From NCBI GenBank assembly GCA_017563185.1, contig JAFXIL010000048.1:1-57091 (forward strand): DNA of 57,091 bases, in the 5' to 3' direction. This DNA is from Kiritimatiellia bacterium (GTDB lineage: Bacteria; Verrucomicrobiota; Kiritimatiellia; RFP12; UBA1067). This document shows positions 1 through 8,821 of the stretch, piece after piece. Position 1 is the stretch's first letter; each line of letters starts with the position of its first letter. Made by a program: the position numbers and the translations under genes. Below the pieces are notes generated by a model. It ran no database searches. It saw only the letters and a list, made by a program, of their open reading frames with translations, and was not told the DNA's origin.

Positions 1-74
1 AACTCGCACGCCTGCCCGATCACGATCGGGCCTGATCCTATTATGAGAACCTTCTCAACATCCGTTCTTTTCAT
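1..74 (-). CDS. carB: Carbamoyl-phosphate synthase large subunit, N-terminal fragment
   Basis: The first 24 residues are visible before the window ends. They begin MKRTDVEKVLIIGSG and continue PIVIGQACEF, the highly conserved start of the large (ammonia/ATP-using) subunit of carbamoyl-phosphate synthase, which makes carbamoyl phosphate for arginine and pyrimidine synthesis. The ATG at 74 has an AGGAAGG ribosome site shortly upstream, and a promoter-like TATAAT lies about 75 bp upstream. The rest of the gene lies to the left of the window, so completeness cannot be judged. Confidence 0.88.
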   Translation of the reverse strand, partial: MKRTDVEKVLIIGSGPIVIGQACE

Positions 75-147
75 GGCTGAAACCTTCCTGACCGCGCCCT
101 ACCTCCCCGCAAACGCGCCAGAGGGCAGGAATCGCAATCGGGCGAAT

Positions 148-176
148 ATTATACCGAATCCCGCCGCAAGCCGCAA
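148..176 (-). promoter_or_regulatory. Sigma70-type promoter for carB
   Basis: On the minus strand TTGCGG (176-171) is separated by 17 bp from a perfect TATAAT (153-148). It points toward carB, giving a leader of roughly 65 nt. The neighbouring gene ends at 195, so the promoter occupies the whole short intergenic stretch. Confidence 0.65.
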
Positions 177-194
177 GCCGTTTCACGACCCAAT

Positions 195-1217
195 TCACGC
201 GAAGTCGATCGCGTAGCCCTCGCCGCGGTACGTGGCGCTGCAGACGTACTGCACGGCCGTCTGGGAGAAGCGCTCCTCCCAGAACGCGTGGCAGTGGCCG
301 CAGAGCACGGCCGTGAGGAGCGGCTGGGCCTTGAGGTACTTGATGAACTCCTTGGTGGGGGCGTCGGCGCGCTGCTGCACGCGGCGGTCGCGCCAGTTCT
401 GGTCCTCGGGGAATGGCTTAGCCGGGGCGCGCCACTTGTCCACCAGCTCGTCCGGCACGCCGGTCTGGTACGAGCACACGCCGCGCGTCTTCGCAAGCTC
501 GCTCTCGTAGTGGCGCGGGGTGTACAGCGGCACGTGGCACATCATCACGATGGGCAGCCCCTTCGCCACCTCCTTCTCCATCAGCGCAAGCTGCTCGGCG
601 GTGAAGTTGTAGTACACGTCGTCCACCGCCACGAAGTTGACGCCGTTCACCACGCGCGAGGCGAAAGTGAGGTCGTTCGGATAGAACGCCTGCACGCGCG
701 CGAAGCTGCCGGCCTTGTACGCGGCGTCCTCACGCGCCTCGCCGACGTACCGGGAGAACTCGTGGTTGCCGCTAGAGACGAACCAGTCGTCGGAGCCGTA
801 GTAGCGCCCAGCAAGGTTGAGGTTGGCGTTGGAGACGAAGTCGATCATGTCGCCCGTGTGCAGCAGAAGCGCCTTGTCGCGACGCGCCGCCGCCACGGCC
901 TCGGCGAGATAGTGCTCGCCGAACGACATGTGCACGTAGCGGGACGCCGCGAGCTGCACCTTGCGCGGATCCCTCTCCGTGGCGTCGGCCCGCACTATGT
1001 GCGTGTCGGAGACATGCACCGCCTTGAACGGCCTTTCCGCGCCCGCCTCTATGCGGAGTCTCTTCAGCTCGAGCGGCTTGAACCGCGGGAGCACCCTGCC
1101 CCTCGGCTCGACCGGACGCTCTGCGCCGGAACACATCCCACCCGCGAGAATCATTCCCGCGCCCGCCACCAGAAACGACCTTCTACCAACTTTGCATCCT
1201 TCTTCGCAGTCTTTCAT
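195..1217 (-). CDS. Exported calcineurin-like metallophosphoesterase
   Basis: 340 residues. The five metallophosphoesterase motifs are all present in order: SDTH (D71, H73), TGDMID (D123), GNHE (N151, H152), a CHVPLY histidine and GHCH near residue 315, so the dinuclear metal site should be intact. The N-terminus has a Tat-like GRRSFL followed by a short hydrophobic stretch, indicating export. The ATG at 1217 was chosen because an AAAGGG ribosome site precedes it and the signal peptide begins there; the open frame continues upstream but overlaps the neighbouring gene. It starts 29 bp after the DUF5703 gene and is probably cotranscribed with it. The substrate is unknown; exported sugar- or lipid-phosphate hydrolysis is plausible. 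Confidence 0.85.
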   Translation of the reverse strand: MKDCEEGCKVGRRSFLVAGAGMILAGGMCSGAERPVEPRGRVLPRFKPLELKRLRIEAGAERPFKAVHVSDTHIVRADATERDPRKVQLAASRYVHMSFGEHYLAEAVAAARRDKALLLHTGDMIDFVSNANLNLAGRYYGSDDWFVSSGNHEFSRYVGEAREDAAYKAGSFARVQAFYPNDLTFASRVVNGVNFVAVDDVYYNFTAEQLALMEKEVAKGLPIVMMCHVPLYTPRHYESELAKTRGVCSYQTGVPDELVDKWRAPAKPFPEDQNWRDRRVQQRADAPTKEFIKYLKAQPLLTAVLCGHCHAFWEERFSQTAVQYVCSATYRGEGYAIDFA

Positions 1218-1246
1218 TCTGCTTGCCCTTTCACTAGGCTTTTGCT

Positions 1247-4078
1247 TCAATGACACACAACAACCACATCGGCACGCCTGGAGGCAGGCGTCACCACAAG
1301 GTCCTTCAGCTCGCCTTCCACTATGCGGCCCTCCACCGTCGTGTTCCTCGGCGCGTTGAGCCTGAAGTCGCAGTTCCACTCCTTCGGCCATGCTGGCATG
1401 AGGAATATCCTGTCGCCCTCGTACTGCAGTAGCATGGACTGGATCGTGTTCTGGAACACGCCGCCCTCGTCCTGATCGGGACGCCAGTTGTAGTTCGGCC
1501 CCCAGTACGCCGGCCAGCGGTATTCCGACGGCCTGTACGTGCGCTCGGCGATGTTCTCCTCGTTGCATCCGATCGTCCTGCCGAGCGTGGGCGTGTTCTT
1601 GAACACGCGGTCCACTATGTGTTCCCGCGCCTCCTCCGCCATGCCGAGATACGCCGCGTTCAGCTCGTCCTGCGCCCAGCCGAAGTAGAGCCTGTGGAAG
1701 CGCCCGTCCGTGTACGTGCGCCGCCCGGTCTCAGCGTTCGGCTTCTCGAACGAGCAGAGGCGGAACGGGAACACGCAGTAGAGCTCCGGCGTCTCCACGT
1801 TGCCGTGGCGAGCGTACCGCTGCGCCGGCGCGAACACCACGCCGCCGTCGCCGAGTATTCTCGTGGGAAGTTCCGGGGTACGTGCGCGGACCTTCGCGAA
1901 GAAGGCCCGGTCTTCGGCCGAAAGAATCCTGTCCGGCATGGCAAGCATGAGATCGGTGACGCGCATGAGGCCGGAAATCTCCGTCATCGGGTTCGTGCAG
2001 TCCTGCCACGTCTCGACGGCCTGCGCCGGATACATGTGATAGCGGCCCGTCGCGTCAACTTTGTAATGCCCGTCGAAGTAGCGCACGAACTCGCGGATGC
2101 ACGGCAGCGCCTTCGCCTTGAACCATGCATCGTCCTGCGTGTGCTGCCAGCGCATGATGGCCATGAGGGAGAGCTCCATCTGCCCGACCCAGGCGTACTT
2201 GTGGCAGCTGTGGCACTGGTGCTTGTCCTTGCGCAGCCTCCATTCGCACTCCGGGCCGTAGCTGCCCACGAAGTGATCGCCCCACGGCTGCATGCATTCC
2301 GGGAAGTACGCGCCGTCGTGCCCGAAGTACTTCCGCGTGCGCCTCTTGAGGAACTCCAGCTTGCCGAAGTACATGTCGAAGAGAGCGTCGGTGCCGTCGA
2401 TGTCGCCTGCGGCGAACATGGGATAGTAGGGCAGGCGCGTGTTCTGCCACCAGTAGCCGTTGCCCCAGCGGCGGTAGTCGGGATCTCCATTGTGTGAGAC
2501 GGTGAAGAGCGAGCCGTTGAAGCGGATCGGGAGGCGTCCACGCGCGGCGCACGCGGCGAGGTAGCGCTGCGCGGCGTAGGCGGTCGCGACGGCGCTGCAT
2601 TCGCCGGCCAGCGGAATGAATGGGCGCCCCAGGCACATCCGCTCCGTCTTTCCGTCCACTGCGATCTCCGCGTCGCCCCACTTCGACACGCGCACCTCCA
2701 GCGCCGTCTCGCGTCCCGCCGCCACGTGTGCGGAGTGGTGGAACTGCGTCTTGCCGAATATGCCGCGCACGCGCCCCAGATAGACGTCGATGATGAAGCC
2801 GTCGCTTCCCCCGGGCGTCATGTTGTCGAGAAGCCTCTGCGGTTTTTCGAGATGGTCCGTCGTGAATTTGCACGAAAAGCGAAAGCTGTTGACATCGCGG
2901 CGGTCGCGGAGCGACCGCCCTATCGTTTCGCACGCCTTCGGAACGCCCGAATACACCACCTTGCCGTCGAACTCGACTTCGGCGGACGCGAATGCGCCGA
3001 GAAACTTGTTCCCGCCTCGGGAATCGACGCCGAAGCTCAGCGGCAGCCTGCCGTTCGTCGGCATGACATAAGGTTTGCGCGGAGCCTCCTTTGCCTTTTC
3101 GGACGGCGTGATCGCGATATGACTGCGGTTCCAGAAGGCGCGCCACCAGGCGATGTGCGCCGCGCGCTTCGCCTCCTCGCCGGCGATGGTCCAGCCGTCG
3201 CGGTCTAGCATCTCGTTCGTGCGGCGCAGCCATTCCTTCTCGTCCAGGCATGGATGCAGGCACGTGACACCGGTGAGGAAGAGTATCTCATGCGGCGCGC
3301 TCGGCGAGCGCGCCCTACCATCGCCCCGTGGTAGGGCCGCCTCGCCGAGGCGGCCGTATGTCCGCGTCACGCCGCCGAAGGCGCGGTTCGAAAGCAGATC
3401 CGGCTTGCCGAGATCCCCGGTCGCCTGATAGTAGTCGTACACCTTCATCAGGTCGGCGACCGTCTCGTTGCGGTTCACGTGGCACCAGCCGCCCGGCACT
3501 AGGCGGTCGGCGCTAATGACGAACTTCCTGTCCCTGACGTTCTTGACGAAATACCCCTCGCAGAAGCGTATGCCCAGTTCGTACTCGCCCACGCCGAAAG
3601 ACTTCGCACCGCCCGGGTAGAGACGCCAGTTGACTACCTTCGCCTCGGCCTCCGGCGCGCCCTTCACGTGGCACGCGGCGATCGAATCAGTCCCCTGCTG
3701 GATGCGGTAGCGAAGCGACACCGCCCTGCCGCCGCTCTTCCACGCGGCCGCGAACTCGCCGCGCGCCATCGAAAGCTCCTGCCTGTACGTTCCTGCATCG
3801 ACCGGCGACTTCGTGTCGTAGTCGACGGCGCCGGTCTTCACGTGGCGGCCGCCCTCGTTCCAGCTGTCGGAGTTCTGCAGCACTGTGTGCAGCACACCGG
3901 CGGCGTCCAGCCACGCCGTGGCGCCCACCTCGCCGTTGCCGAGAACCATGATCCCCTTCTCGTTCACGGCCGGCGTGTCGAACACTATCGGCACCGGCGC
4001 GAAATCCGCCGCGAGGATGGCCATCTGGAGAGAAAACGCCGCGAGGGCGGCAATTGCATGCATTACCCCGTCTTTCAT
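1247..4078 (-). CDS. DUF5703-type (alpha/alpha)6 glycoside hydrolase-like protein
   Basis: 943 residues with an N-terminal signal peptide. The segment after it (LGNGEVGATAWLD, then LQNSDSWNEGGR) matches the start of DUF5703 proteins, which resemble GH95/GH65-like enzymes: an N-terminal beta-sandwich followed by an (alpha/alpha)6 barrel. The barrel section contains the WWQNTRLPYYPMFAAGD and WPAYWGPNYNWRPDQDEGG stretches typical of six-hairpin glycosidases. An ATG at 4078 is preceded by AAAGG at suitable spacing; a GTG at 4087 would overlap the upstream stop and is less likely. The gene carries two inserted palindromic elements (2899-2922 and 3294-3355) that stay in frame and add Arg/Pro-rich loops. 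Its substrate cannot be told from sequence. It sits 5 bp after the upstream metallo-hydrolase, so the two are likely in one transcript. Confidence 0.72.
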   Translation of the reverse strand: MKDGVMHAIAALAAFSLQMAILAADFAPVPIVFDTPAVNEKGIMVLGNGEVGATAWLDAAGVLHTVLQNSDSWNEGGRHVKTGAVDYDTKSPVDAGTYRQELSMARGEFAAAWKSGGRAVSLRYRIQQGTDSIAACHVKGAPEAEAKVVNWRLYPGGAKSFGVGEYELGIRFCEGYFVKNVRDRKFVISADRLVPGGWCHVNRNETVADLMKVYDYYQATGDLGKPDLLSNRAFGGVTRTYGRLGEAALPRGDGRARSPSAPHEILFLTGVTCLHPCLDEKEWLRRTNEMLDRDGWTIAGEEAKRAAHIAWWRAFWNRSHIAITPSEKAKEAPRKPYVMPTNGRLPLSFGVDSRGGNKFLGAFASAEVEFDGKVVYSGVPKACETIGRSLRDRRDVNSFRFSCKFTTDHLEKPQRLLDNMTPGGSDGFIIDVYLGRVRGIFGKTQFHHSAHVAAGRETALEVRVSKWGDAEIAVDGKTERMCLGRPFIPLAGECSAVATAYAAQRYLAACAARGRLPIRFNGSLFTVSHNGDPDYRRWGNGYWWQNTRLPYYPMFAAGDIDGTDALFDMYFGKLEFLKRRTRKYFGHDGAYFPECMQPWGDHFVGSYGPECEWRLRKDKHQCHSCHKYAWVGQMELSLMAIMRWQHTQDDAWFKAKALPCIREFVRYFDGHYKVDATGRYHMYPAQAVETWQDCTNPMTEISGLMRVTDLMLAMPDRILSAEDRAFFAKVRARTPELPTRILGDGGVVFAPAQRYARHGNVETPELYCVFPFRLCSFEKPNAETGRRTYTDGRFHRLYFGWAQDELNAAYLGMAEEAREHIVDRVFKNTPTLGRTIGCNEENIAERTYRPSEYRWPAYWGPNYNWRPDQDEGGVFQNTIQSMLLQYEGDRIFLMPAWPKEWNCDFRLNAPRNTTVEGRIVEGELKDLVVTPASRRADVVVVCH
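2899..2922. repeat. In-frame palindromic element
   Basis: GGCGGTCGC, a 3-nt loop, then GCGACCGCC gives a perfect 9-bp stem followed by CTA. It lies inside the coding frame of the DUF5703 gene and encodes an Arg/Asp-rich loop (RSLRDRR). The stem resembles one arm of the composite elements at 3294-3355 and 10904-10966. Confidence 0.6.
3294..3355. repeat. Composite double-palindrome element inside a coding frame
   Basis: Two perfect hairpins (8-bp stems at 3294-3314 and 3335-3355) flank a head-to-head CCCTACC (3313-3319) and GGTAGGG (3330-3336). The whole unit is a large dyad. It lies inside the DUF5703 gene without breaking the frame. The same architecture recurs at 10904-10966 in the GH89 gene, so this is a dispersed family rather than a local accident. 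Confidence 0.75.
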
Positions 4079-4083
4079 GTTGA

Positions 4084-5403
4084 TCACGCCTTTGAGTTGC
4101 GGGAGGTGAAGTCGTATGCTCCGCGTACGGTCATGGATTCATCGTCCGCCGTCACGTATGCCACAGAATATGCGTTGCCGCCTGGAGCGACGTTCAGCAC
4201 CACGTGGCCTGCGCCGAAAGCCTCGGGGGCGATGTCGCGGACGAAATCCTTTCCCGCGTCCTCGAAACGGCGCTCTGGCGAGAACACGCCCGCCGCCACA
4301 AGGCGCGGACCAGAATAGGCAGCGCGGTCGGAAAGGCGGGTGAGAGTGTCGGCCGTGATGTGAAGCTGGTCCCACATGCAGGCCGTCCATACGCGCGCCT
4401 GAAGCGCCGCCACTAGCTTGGCGGGCATGGAGTGGTGGCCGTGGTGGTTGACCTTCGCCACGTCCACTGGATCTAGCTCCTTCGCGAGCTCGGCCTCGAT
4501 GTTGCGCCGAGAGCCATCTGGGAGCCTCGGACTGTCAGAGAAGTCGCCGGCCGAGTAGAAGCGGAACGGACCATACTGCACGAGAAGCCCGAGACACATG
4601 CCGTTCTCGTTGAGCCGCTTCGCGTTGTGGAGCTCCGCGTAGAGGTCGCGCACCTTGCCGTCGCGGCACAGTATCTTGCCGTTGCCGGTGATGTTGGTGA
4701 TGGAGAAGGACGGATAGTCGGCGGCGTTCTTCAGCATCGCCACCTGGTTCTTGGCGCCCACCTTGAACTGAGCCATCTTCAGTCCGTCGCGCTGCGTTAG
4801 ATAGTCATAGACCTTGCGCATCAGAGAGTAGCAGACGGTGTCGCATTTTTCGTCCGGAATGGGATCGTTGAAGTTCGGCCACCCGCGGTCGAACGCCGTA
4901 CCGAACTTGAGAGTGTCCGCCGCCTGCATGAAGCCGCTCACGAAGATGTTCGTGCCGTTCCATTCGCGCGTGCCGGCGCCCCATGTCTCGCCGCCGCCAT
5001 GGTCGGAGTGGTGGTGAGAGAGCATCATGTAGTCAACGGCGGTCTTCGCGGGATTGACACGCGTCACGTAGCGAGCGATCCATTCGCCCGCGTTCTTTCT
5101 GCCGTTTGGGAGTATCCACACCGCCTTCTTGCCGCGTGTCCAGGCAGCGTGGTCGCCGCAGTCGAGGAGCATCGTGGTGCCGTCTGGCAGAATCCAGAAC
5201 ATGCTCTCCGCCACGCCCGTATAGATGAAATGCACCTGAAACTCGCCTGGCTTCCACGAAGGAAGCTTTTTGCCGGCCAGAGGGTGGTTCTTACCGCTCC
5301 AGGACTGTCCGGAAGATGCCGTGATGGGCGTTGAGGCACTAGCGCCCACGGCGCCGAAGAGCGGCGCAAGCGCCGCCGTTTTTATGAAGTTCCTTCTGTT
5401 CAT
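4084..5403 (-). CDS. Exported ComEC-type metallo-beta-lactamase-fold hydrolase
   Basis: 439 residues with a Tat-type signal (NRRNFIKTAALAP). The metal-binding HxHxDH is H130-H-H132-S-D134-H135 (SHHHSDHGGG). A later SAGDFSD and KVNHHGHHS match the extra motifs of the extracellular beta-lactamase domain of ComEC-like proteins. The reaction is probably hydrolysis of a phosphodiester or similar ester outside the cytoplasm; the substrate is not determinable. ATG 5403 is supported by AAGGGAG just upstream and by the signal peptide. A strong promoter lies at 5426-5454. The stop is 5 bp before the DUF5703 start. Confidence 0.8.
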   Translation of the reverse strand: MNRRNFIKTAALAPLFGAVGASASTPITASSGQSWSGKNHPLAGKKLPSWKPGEFQVHFIYTGVAESMFWILPDGTTMLLDCGDHAAWTRGKKAVWILPNGRKNAGEWIARYVTRVNPAKTAVDYMMLSHHHSDHGGGETWGAGTREWNGTNIFVSGFMQAADTLKFGTAFDRGWPNFNDPIPDEKCDTVCYSLMRKVYDYLTQRDGLKMAQFKVGAKNQVAMLKNAADYPSFSITNITGNGKILCRDGKVRDLYAELHNAKRLNENGMCLGLLVQYGPFRFYSAGDFSDSPRLPDGSRRNIEAELAKELDPVDVAKVNHHGHHSMPAKLVAALQARVWTACMWDQLHITADTLTRLSDRAAYSGPRLVAAGVFSPERRFEDAGKDFVRDIAPEAFGAGHVVLNVAPGGNAYSVAYVTADDESMTVRGAYDFTSRNSKA

Positions 5404-5425
5404 TTCACTCCCTTTTCGGGCACGT

Positions 5426-5454
5426 ATTCTATCATGTTTCCCGCACACTGACAA
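5426..5454 (-). promoter_or_regulatory. Sigma70-type promoter, extended -10
   Basis: On the minus strand TTGTCA (5454-5449), a 17-bp spacer and TAGAAT (5431-5426) with TG one base upstream of the -10. It drives the metallo-hydrolase at 5403 and probably the DUF5703 and metallophosphoesterase genes downstream. Confidence 0.7.
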
Positions 5455-5499
5455 GGGAGTCCAATTCAAAGCGGCGTGGAATCAAGCGGAAGGATTCCG

Positions 5500-6495
5500 T
5501 CACCCTAGCACCATTTCAAGGCCGTCGTATGCGGCGCGGAGCATGGGCGGAAGCTCCTTGTTGATCTTCTCCGCCGGCCAGCCGCGGTACTTGATGGCGA
5601 GGTGCGTGATGTAGGCGTGCTGGCCGGGCGGCGGCGTGAAACGACCGTTCTTCGCAAGCATGTTGACGAAGCGCGACACCGTCTGCACGCTCGAATGGAC
5701 GAACAGGCGGAAGTCCTCGTCGTTGTCGCCGTCCGTAGCCTCCATGATGAATGCGGTGAGCGCCTGAGGCCTGCGCACGTATGCGCCCGAGGCCGCAAAC
5801 CGGGAAAAGTTGCCGTCCTTCACATGCGGGTCGATGCCCATCATCCGGGCGGCGTCGCCCATGAGCCCGCCAGTGTCGGTTGCGTACAGGAGGCGCGAGC
5901 CGCCCTTCTCCACAAGGTAAACGGATGTGCGTTCAAGAACGCCGTTCGTGACGCGCGAAGTGCTGTGGTTCGCCGGCACGCCCGTGAAGCGCATGCCACA
6001 CTCGACAACAGGCCTGCCGAACGGAAGGCCGATGACCTCGGGCGCCGGCAGCCCCAGCGCCGCAGCGGCCTTGCCCACCTCCTCGCGCGCGGCGTCGGCC
6101 CACGTCTCCTGCACGTACATGCGCTTTACGCCCGACTTCACCGCCGCCCTGGGGTTGTAGTGGTCGCCGTGGGAATGCGTCTGGAAGAGAACCTCGGGAC
6201 GGCAGTTCTTCGGCAGCATGTCGAACGCGCACATCGTGAAGTCGATGAGCACCTTGTTCTCCAGCAGCACGCTCGACTGGCGGCGCGCGTGGGGGTTCTT
6301 GGCCATTTCCGGCTTCCAGCCGGCGGCGCCGCTGCCGAGGAAGCGCACGCGGATTCCCGACTCTGCGGAAATCGCCTGCTCAGGCGCGGATTGCGCAGGC
6401 TGCGTTCCATTGGGCTTTGCCGTAGTACAGCCTGCCACGGCCGCGAGCGCGGTGGACGAAACGAGGAAATTTCTGCGGGAGATGTTGTTTGTCAT
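5500..6495 (-). CDS. Exported metallo-beta-lactamase-fold hydrolase, probable lipoprotein
   Basis: 331 residues. The N-terminus has SRRNFLVSS followed by a hydrophobic stretch ending in the lipobox VAGC (C23), so it may be a Tat-exported lipoprotein. The metal motif is THSHGDH (H107, H109, D111, H112), with a later ATDTGG aspartate, as in the RNase Z/PhnP-like branch of the fold. Its substrate is unknown. There is no Shine-Dalgarno sequence before ATG 6495; instead an extended -10 ends 6 nt upstream, suggesting a leaderless message. Confidence 0.78.
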   Translation of the reverse strand: MTNNISRRNFLVSSTALAAVAGCTTAKPNGTQPAQSAPEQAISAESGIRVRFLGSGAAGWKPEMAKNPHARRQSSVLLENKVLIDFTMCAFDMLPKNCRPEVLFQTHSHGDHYNPRAAVKSGVKRMYVQETWADAAREEVGKAAAALGLPAPEVIGLPFGRPVVECGMRFTGVPANHSTSRVTNGVLERTSVYLVEKGGSRLLYATDTGGLMGDAARMMGIDPHVKDGNFSRFAASGAYVRRPQALTAFIMEATDGDNDEDFRLFVHSSVQTVSRFVNMLAKNGRFTPPPGQHAYITHLAIKYRGWPAEKINKELPPMLRAAYDGLEMVLG

Positions 6496-6501
6496 GCCGC
6501 A

Positions 6502-6510
6502 AGTATAGCA
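6502..6510 (-). promoter_or_regulatory. Extended -10 promoter, probably leaderless
   Basis: TGCTATACT on the minus strand (TATACT at 6507-6502). The start codon follows after only 6 nt, so transcription would begin at or next to the ATG. A TTCCAC at the -35 distance is a poor match. The same geometry is seen at 25631 and 20300. Confidence 0.5.
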
Positions 6511-6539
6511 CAACCGCACGGAGAGTGGAAGCGCAAATC

Positions 6540-8084
6540 CTAGGCCTTGACCTCGAAGCGATGGGCGTTCGGACGGATCTCGACGCGCGAGAGCCAATCG
6601 GCATTGCCTGTGCCGTTAGCAAATGTCATCTTCGCGGGATTCCAGTCGAAGCCCGTGTCGTGCACGTAGCTCATGTGGACCAGCTGGCAGAGCACGGAAG
6701 TCCAGGGCCCCACGTGGTGGTTGGAGATCGTGTCAGTGCGGGCCGTGACGCACTCCACGAAGTTCTGCACCTGGTTGCGCGATGCGTAGAGCCGCTTCTT
6801 GAAGTCCTTCACCTTGAAGCCGAGGCGCTCCTCGGCCAACTTGATCGCGTGCATCGAACTCATGCCGAATTCATTCGTCGCCGTGTCGATCTCCCTCTTG
6901 ACGCCGTCGACGCGCTCGTCGTAGCGGCCATTGTAGTAGGCGATCTTCTTGAGGCCGTCGAACGTGCCGCGGCTCAGGCCTTCGCGCACCTTGCGGTCCG
7001 TGCCGAATCGGCCGTCGCCCTCCCAGATCGCGAAGCGGCCGCGGTCGACGCAGATGACGCCGCGATCGCCGAAGAACACCGTTCCCCAGCGCGTGCCGCC
7101 AACATGCAGAAGCTCAAGTCCGTCGGCATAGACGAGACGCGCCCCGTTCTGGCGGCGGAAGCCGCGGTCCCACGCCCAGTGGCGCCCCTCGGTGCTTGCG
7201 ACTACCTTGACCGGCCCAGTGCCGTCCTTGCCCATGCCCCACTGCGTGATGTCCATGTGGTGGGCGCCCCAGTCGCCGCATCCTCCGCTGCCGAAGAAGT
7301 CGTCTTCGCGCCAGAAGCCCGGGAAGAAGTTGTGGACTCCGCGCGGTGCGAGCTCGTCGGAATACGGCACGTCCGGCGCAGGGCCGATCCACATCCTGAA
7401 ATCGCAGTCGGGGTTCGGCGCGCCCTCGCTCTCCCACTTCTTGAAGTCCTTGTAGGGACGGCGCGGACACGCCGGGCCGCCGAACTGGTTCTCCACGTAC
7501 TTGACCTTGCCTATCACGCCGTTCTGCACCATCTCGCAGGCCGCGCGGAACTCGTAGCCCGAACGCTGCATCGCGCCGGTCTGCAGGATGCGGCCGGTGC
7601 GCTCTGCCACCTCCACGATCACGCGCGCCTCGTCCACGCTGTAGGTGAGCGGCTTCTCGCAATAGACGTCCTTGCCGTGCTTCATCGCCTCCACCACCAT
7701 GTAGGCGTGCCAATGGTCGGGCGTGGCTACGCAAACCATGTCGATCGAGGGGTCTTGGATGATCTTGCGGAAGTCGCTCTCTGCCTTGCAGACGTCGGCA
7801 GGCACGCCGAGGTCCTTGTGGTCCCTGTAATACTCGCGCACTCGCCTGAGCGCGTCCTCGCGGCGGATGCGGTCGCAGTCGCAAACGCGCGTGACGACGC
7901 ACTTCTGGCCAAGAAACTGGTTTAGGAGGCCCCGTCCCTGAAGACCTAGGCCGATCATTGCGACTGTCGGCAGTTCGTTGAGCGCACGCCTGCGCGCCGG
8001 CGCGATCGCCGCGAAGAGACGCGGCGACGAAACGGCTGCCGCGCCTAGAAGACCTCTTTGAAGAAACTCTCTGCGATTTGTCAT
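6540..8084 (-). CDS. Exported Gfo/Idh/MocA-family oxidoreductase
   Basis: 514 residues. A Tat-type signal (NRREFLQRGLLGAAAV) is followed by an NAD(P)-binding Rossmann motif GLGLQG (residues 45-50) and the family hallmark CEKPLTYSVDEA near residue 150. Members oxidise or isomerise sugars and cyclitols, and exported versions are common in planctomycete-like bacteria; periplasmic members of this family act as glycosidases or nucleotide-sugar enzymes with tightly bound NAD. ATG 8084 has an AAGGAA ribosome site. The gene has its own near-perfect promoter and ends 44 bp before the next start. Confidence 0.87.
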   Translation of the reverse strand: MTNRREFLQRGLLGAAAVSSPRLFAAIAPARRRALNELPTVAMIGLGLQGRGLLNQFLGQKCVVTRVCDCDRIRREDALRRVREYYRDHKDLGVPADVCKAESDFRKIIQDPSIDMVCVATPDHWHAYMVVEAMKHGKDVYCEKPLTYSVDEARVIVEVAERTGRILQTGAMQRSGYEFRAACEMVQNGVIGKVKYVENQFGGPACPRRPYKDFKKWESEGAPNPDCDFRMWIGPAPDVPYSDELAPRGVHNFFPGFWREDDFFGSGGCGDWGAHHMDITQWGMGKDGTGPVKVVASTEGRHWAWDRGFRRQNGARLVYADGLELLHVGGTRWGTVFFGDRGVICVDRGRFAIWEGDGRFGTDRKVREGLSRGTFDGLKKIAYYNGRYDERVDGVKREIDTATNEFGMSSMHAIKLAEERLGFKVKDFKKRLYASRNQVQNFVECVTARTDTISNHHVGPWTSVLCQLVHMSYVHDTGFDWNPAKMTFANGTGNADWLSRVEIRPNAHRFEVKA

Positions 8085-8114
8085 GAACTCATTCCTTGTG
8101 GCATTTTTCAGATG

Positions 8115-8144
8115 ATTATACCACGCGAAGATATCGACTGTCAA
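8115..8144 (-). promoter_or_regulatory. Consensus sigma70 promoter for the Gfo/Idh gene
   Basis: Minus-strand TTGACA (8144-8139), an 18-bp spacer and TATAAT (8120-8115), with TGG immediately before the -10. Both hexamers are perfect. The leader to ATG 8084 is about 25 nt. Confidence 0.85.
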
Positions 8145-8250
8145 TTATGCGCCGCAATTTTAACGGTGAGGCACATCTGCATTTTTTCAACCGAGCGTAT
8201 TTGGATTTGGAAACAACAGAAACAACCTGCAAAGACAACCTTTTCTTCTC

Positions 8251-8298
8251 GCCGCGCAACTGCGCGGCTTTCTTGAATCGGCGGGCAGTTGCCCGCCG
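8251..8298. repeat. Pair of perfect palindromes
   Basis: GCCGCGCA-AC-TGCGCGGC (8251-8268) and CGGCGGGCA-GT-TGCCCGCCG (8279-8298) are two perfect short-loop hairpins about 10 bp apart. They belong to the same style of GC-rich, 2-nt-loop palindrome found elsewhere in the window. Confidence 0.6.
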
Positions 8299-8695
8299 TA
8301 AAAGAAAGCTGTTTCAGATAAGTTGTTTCCTGTCATCAGAAAGCATGGCGGTGAATTATGGAGATGCGAGCCTGTGTGGACTGTCCCTCCTTGGCCAGAT
8401 AACGCGGCTTTGCCAATGTCTCATCGTCTCACGTCTCGCGTCCGCGCGCACACAACCATCTCGCCAGCGACGGTCATGTGCGCGGCACGTCACCTATCGC
8501 AAGTGAAGTAGCGGGCATGAGGCATAAGATTACGGTGCGGAACGTGTTTGTGGGAATTGCGGCTCGCCCAGAGGGCTCGCCCCACCACGGCTCGGCGGGA
8601 CGCCTCGCCCCACCGAGCGGCCGCAACAAGCGCGGCCTGAGCTACAGTATCTGGTGGATAACGGCAACGGCTATGTACGCGCAAATGTCACGCGC

Positions 8696-8765
8696 ATAAC
8701 ATTATGGGGGACAGTCCCCCACTCCCAGAAATAACATTATGGGGGACAGTCCCCCACTCCCAGAA
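8696..8765. repeat. Perfect 35-bp tandem duplication containing hairpins
   Basis: Two identical 35-bp units (8696-8730 and 8731-8765) follow each other without a gap. Each contains TGGGGGA-CAG-TCCCCCA, a perfect 7-bp stem. They lie 56 bp downstream of the GH89 stop codon and may form the end of that transcript. Confidence 0.75.
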
Positions 8766-8821
8766 AGACTCAATAACTCCAAGACTCCGAAACTCCAAGC
8801 AGCGAAAGCAACCGCCGTTCG

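Larger units (their letters stand above)
8145..8821. other. Long non-coding interval with palindromes and a tandem repeat
   Basis: No convincing gene is present; the open frames here lack family signatures and good ribosome sites. The interval holds a palindrome pair at 8251-8298, a degenerate GGCTCGCC-rich stretch near 8560-8635, and a perfect 35-bp tandem duplication at 8696-8765. It is downstream of the GH89 gene and upstream of the Gfo/Idh promoter, so the hairpins could act in transcript ending. Confidence 0.6.

Noticed and set aside
8096-8506. Plus-strand frames in the gap at 8.1-8.8 kb
   Set aside because: No ribosome site or family resemblance, and the stretch contains palindromes that break into different frames.
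8560-8635. Possible further palindromic element (GGCTCGCC-rich)
   Set aside because: The repeats are direct and imperfect rather than a true dyad when written out; kept only as part of the non-coding interval.
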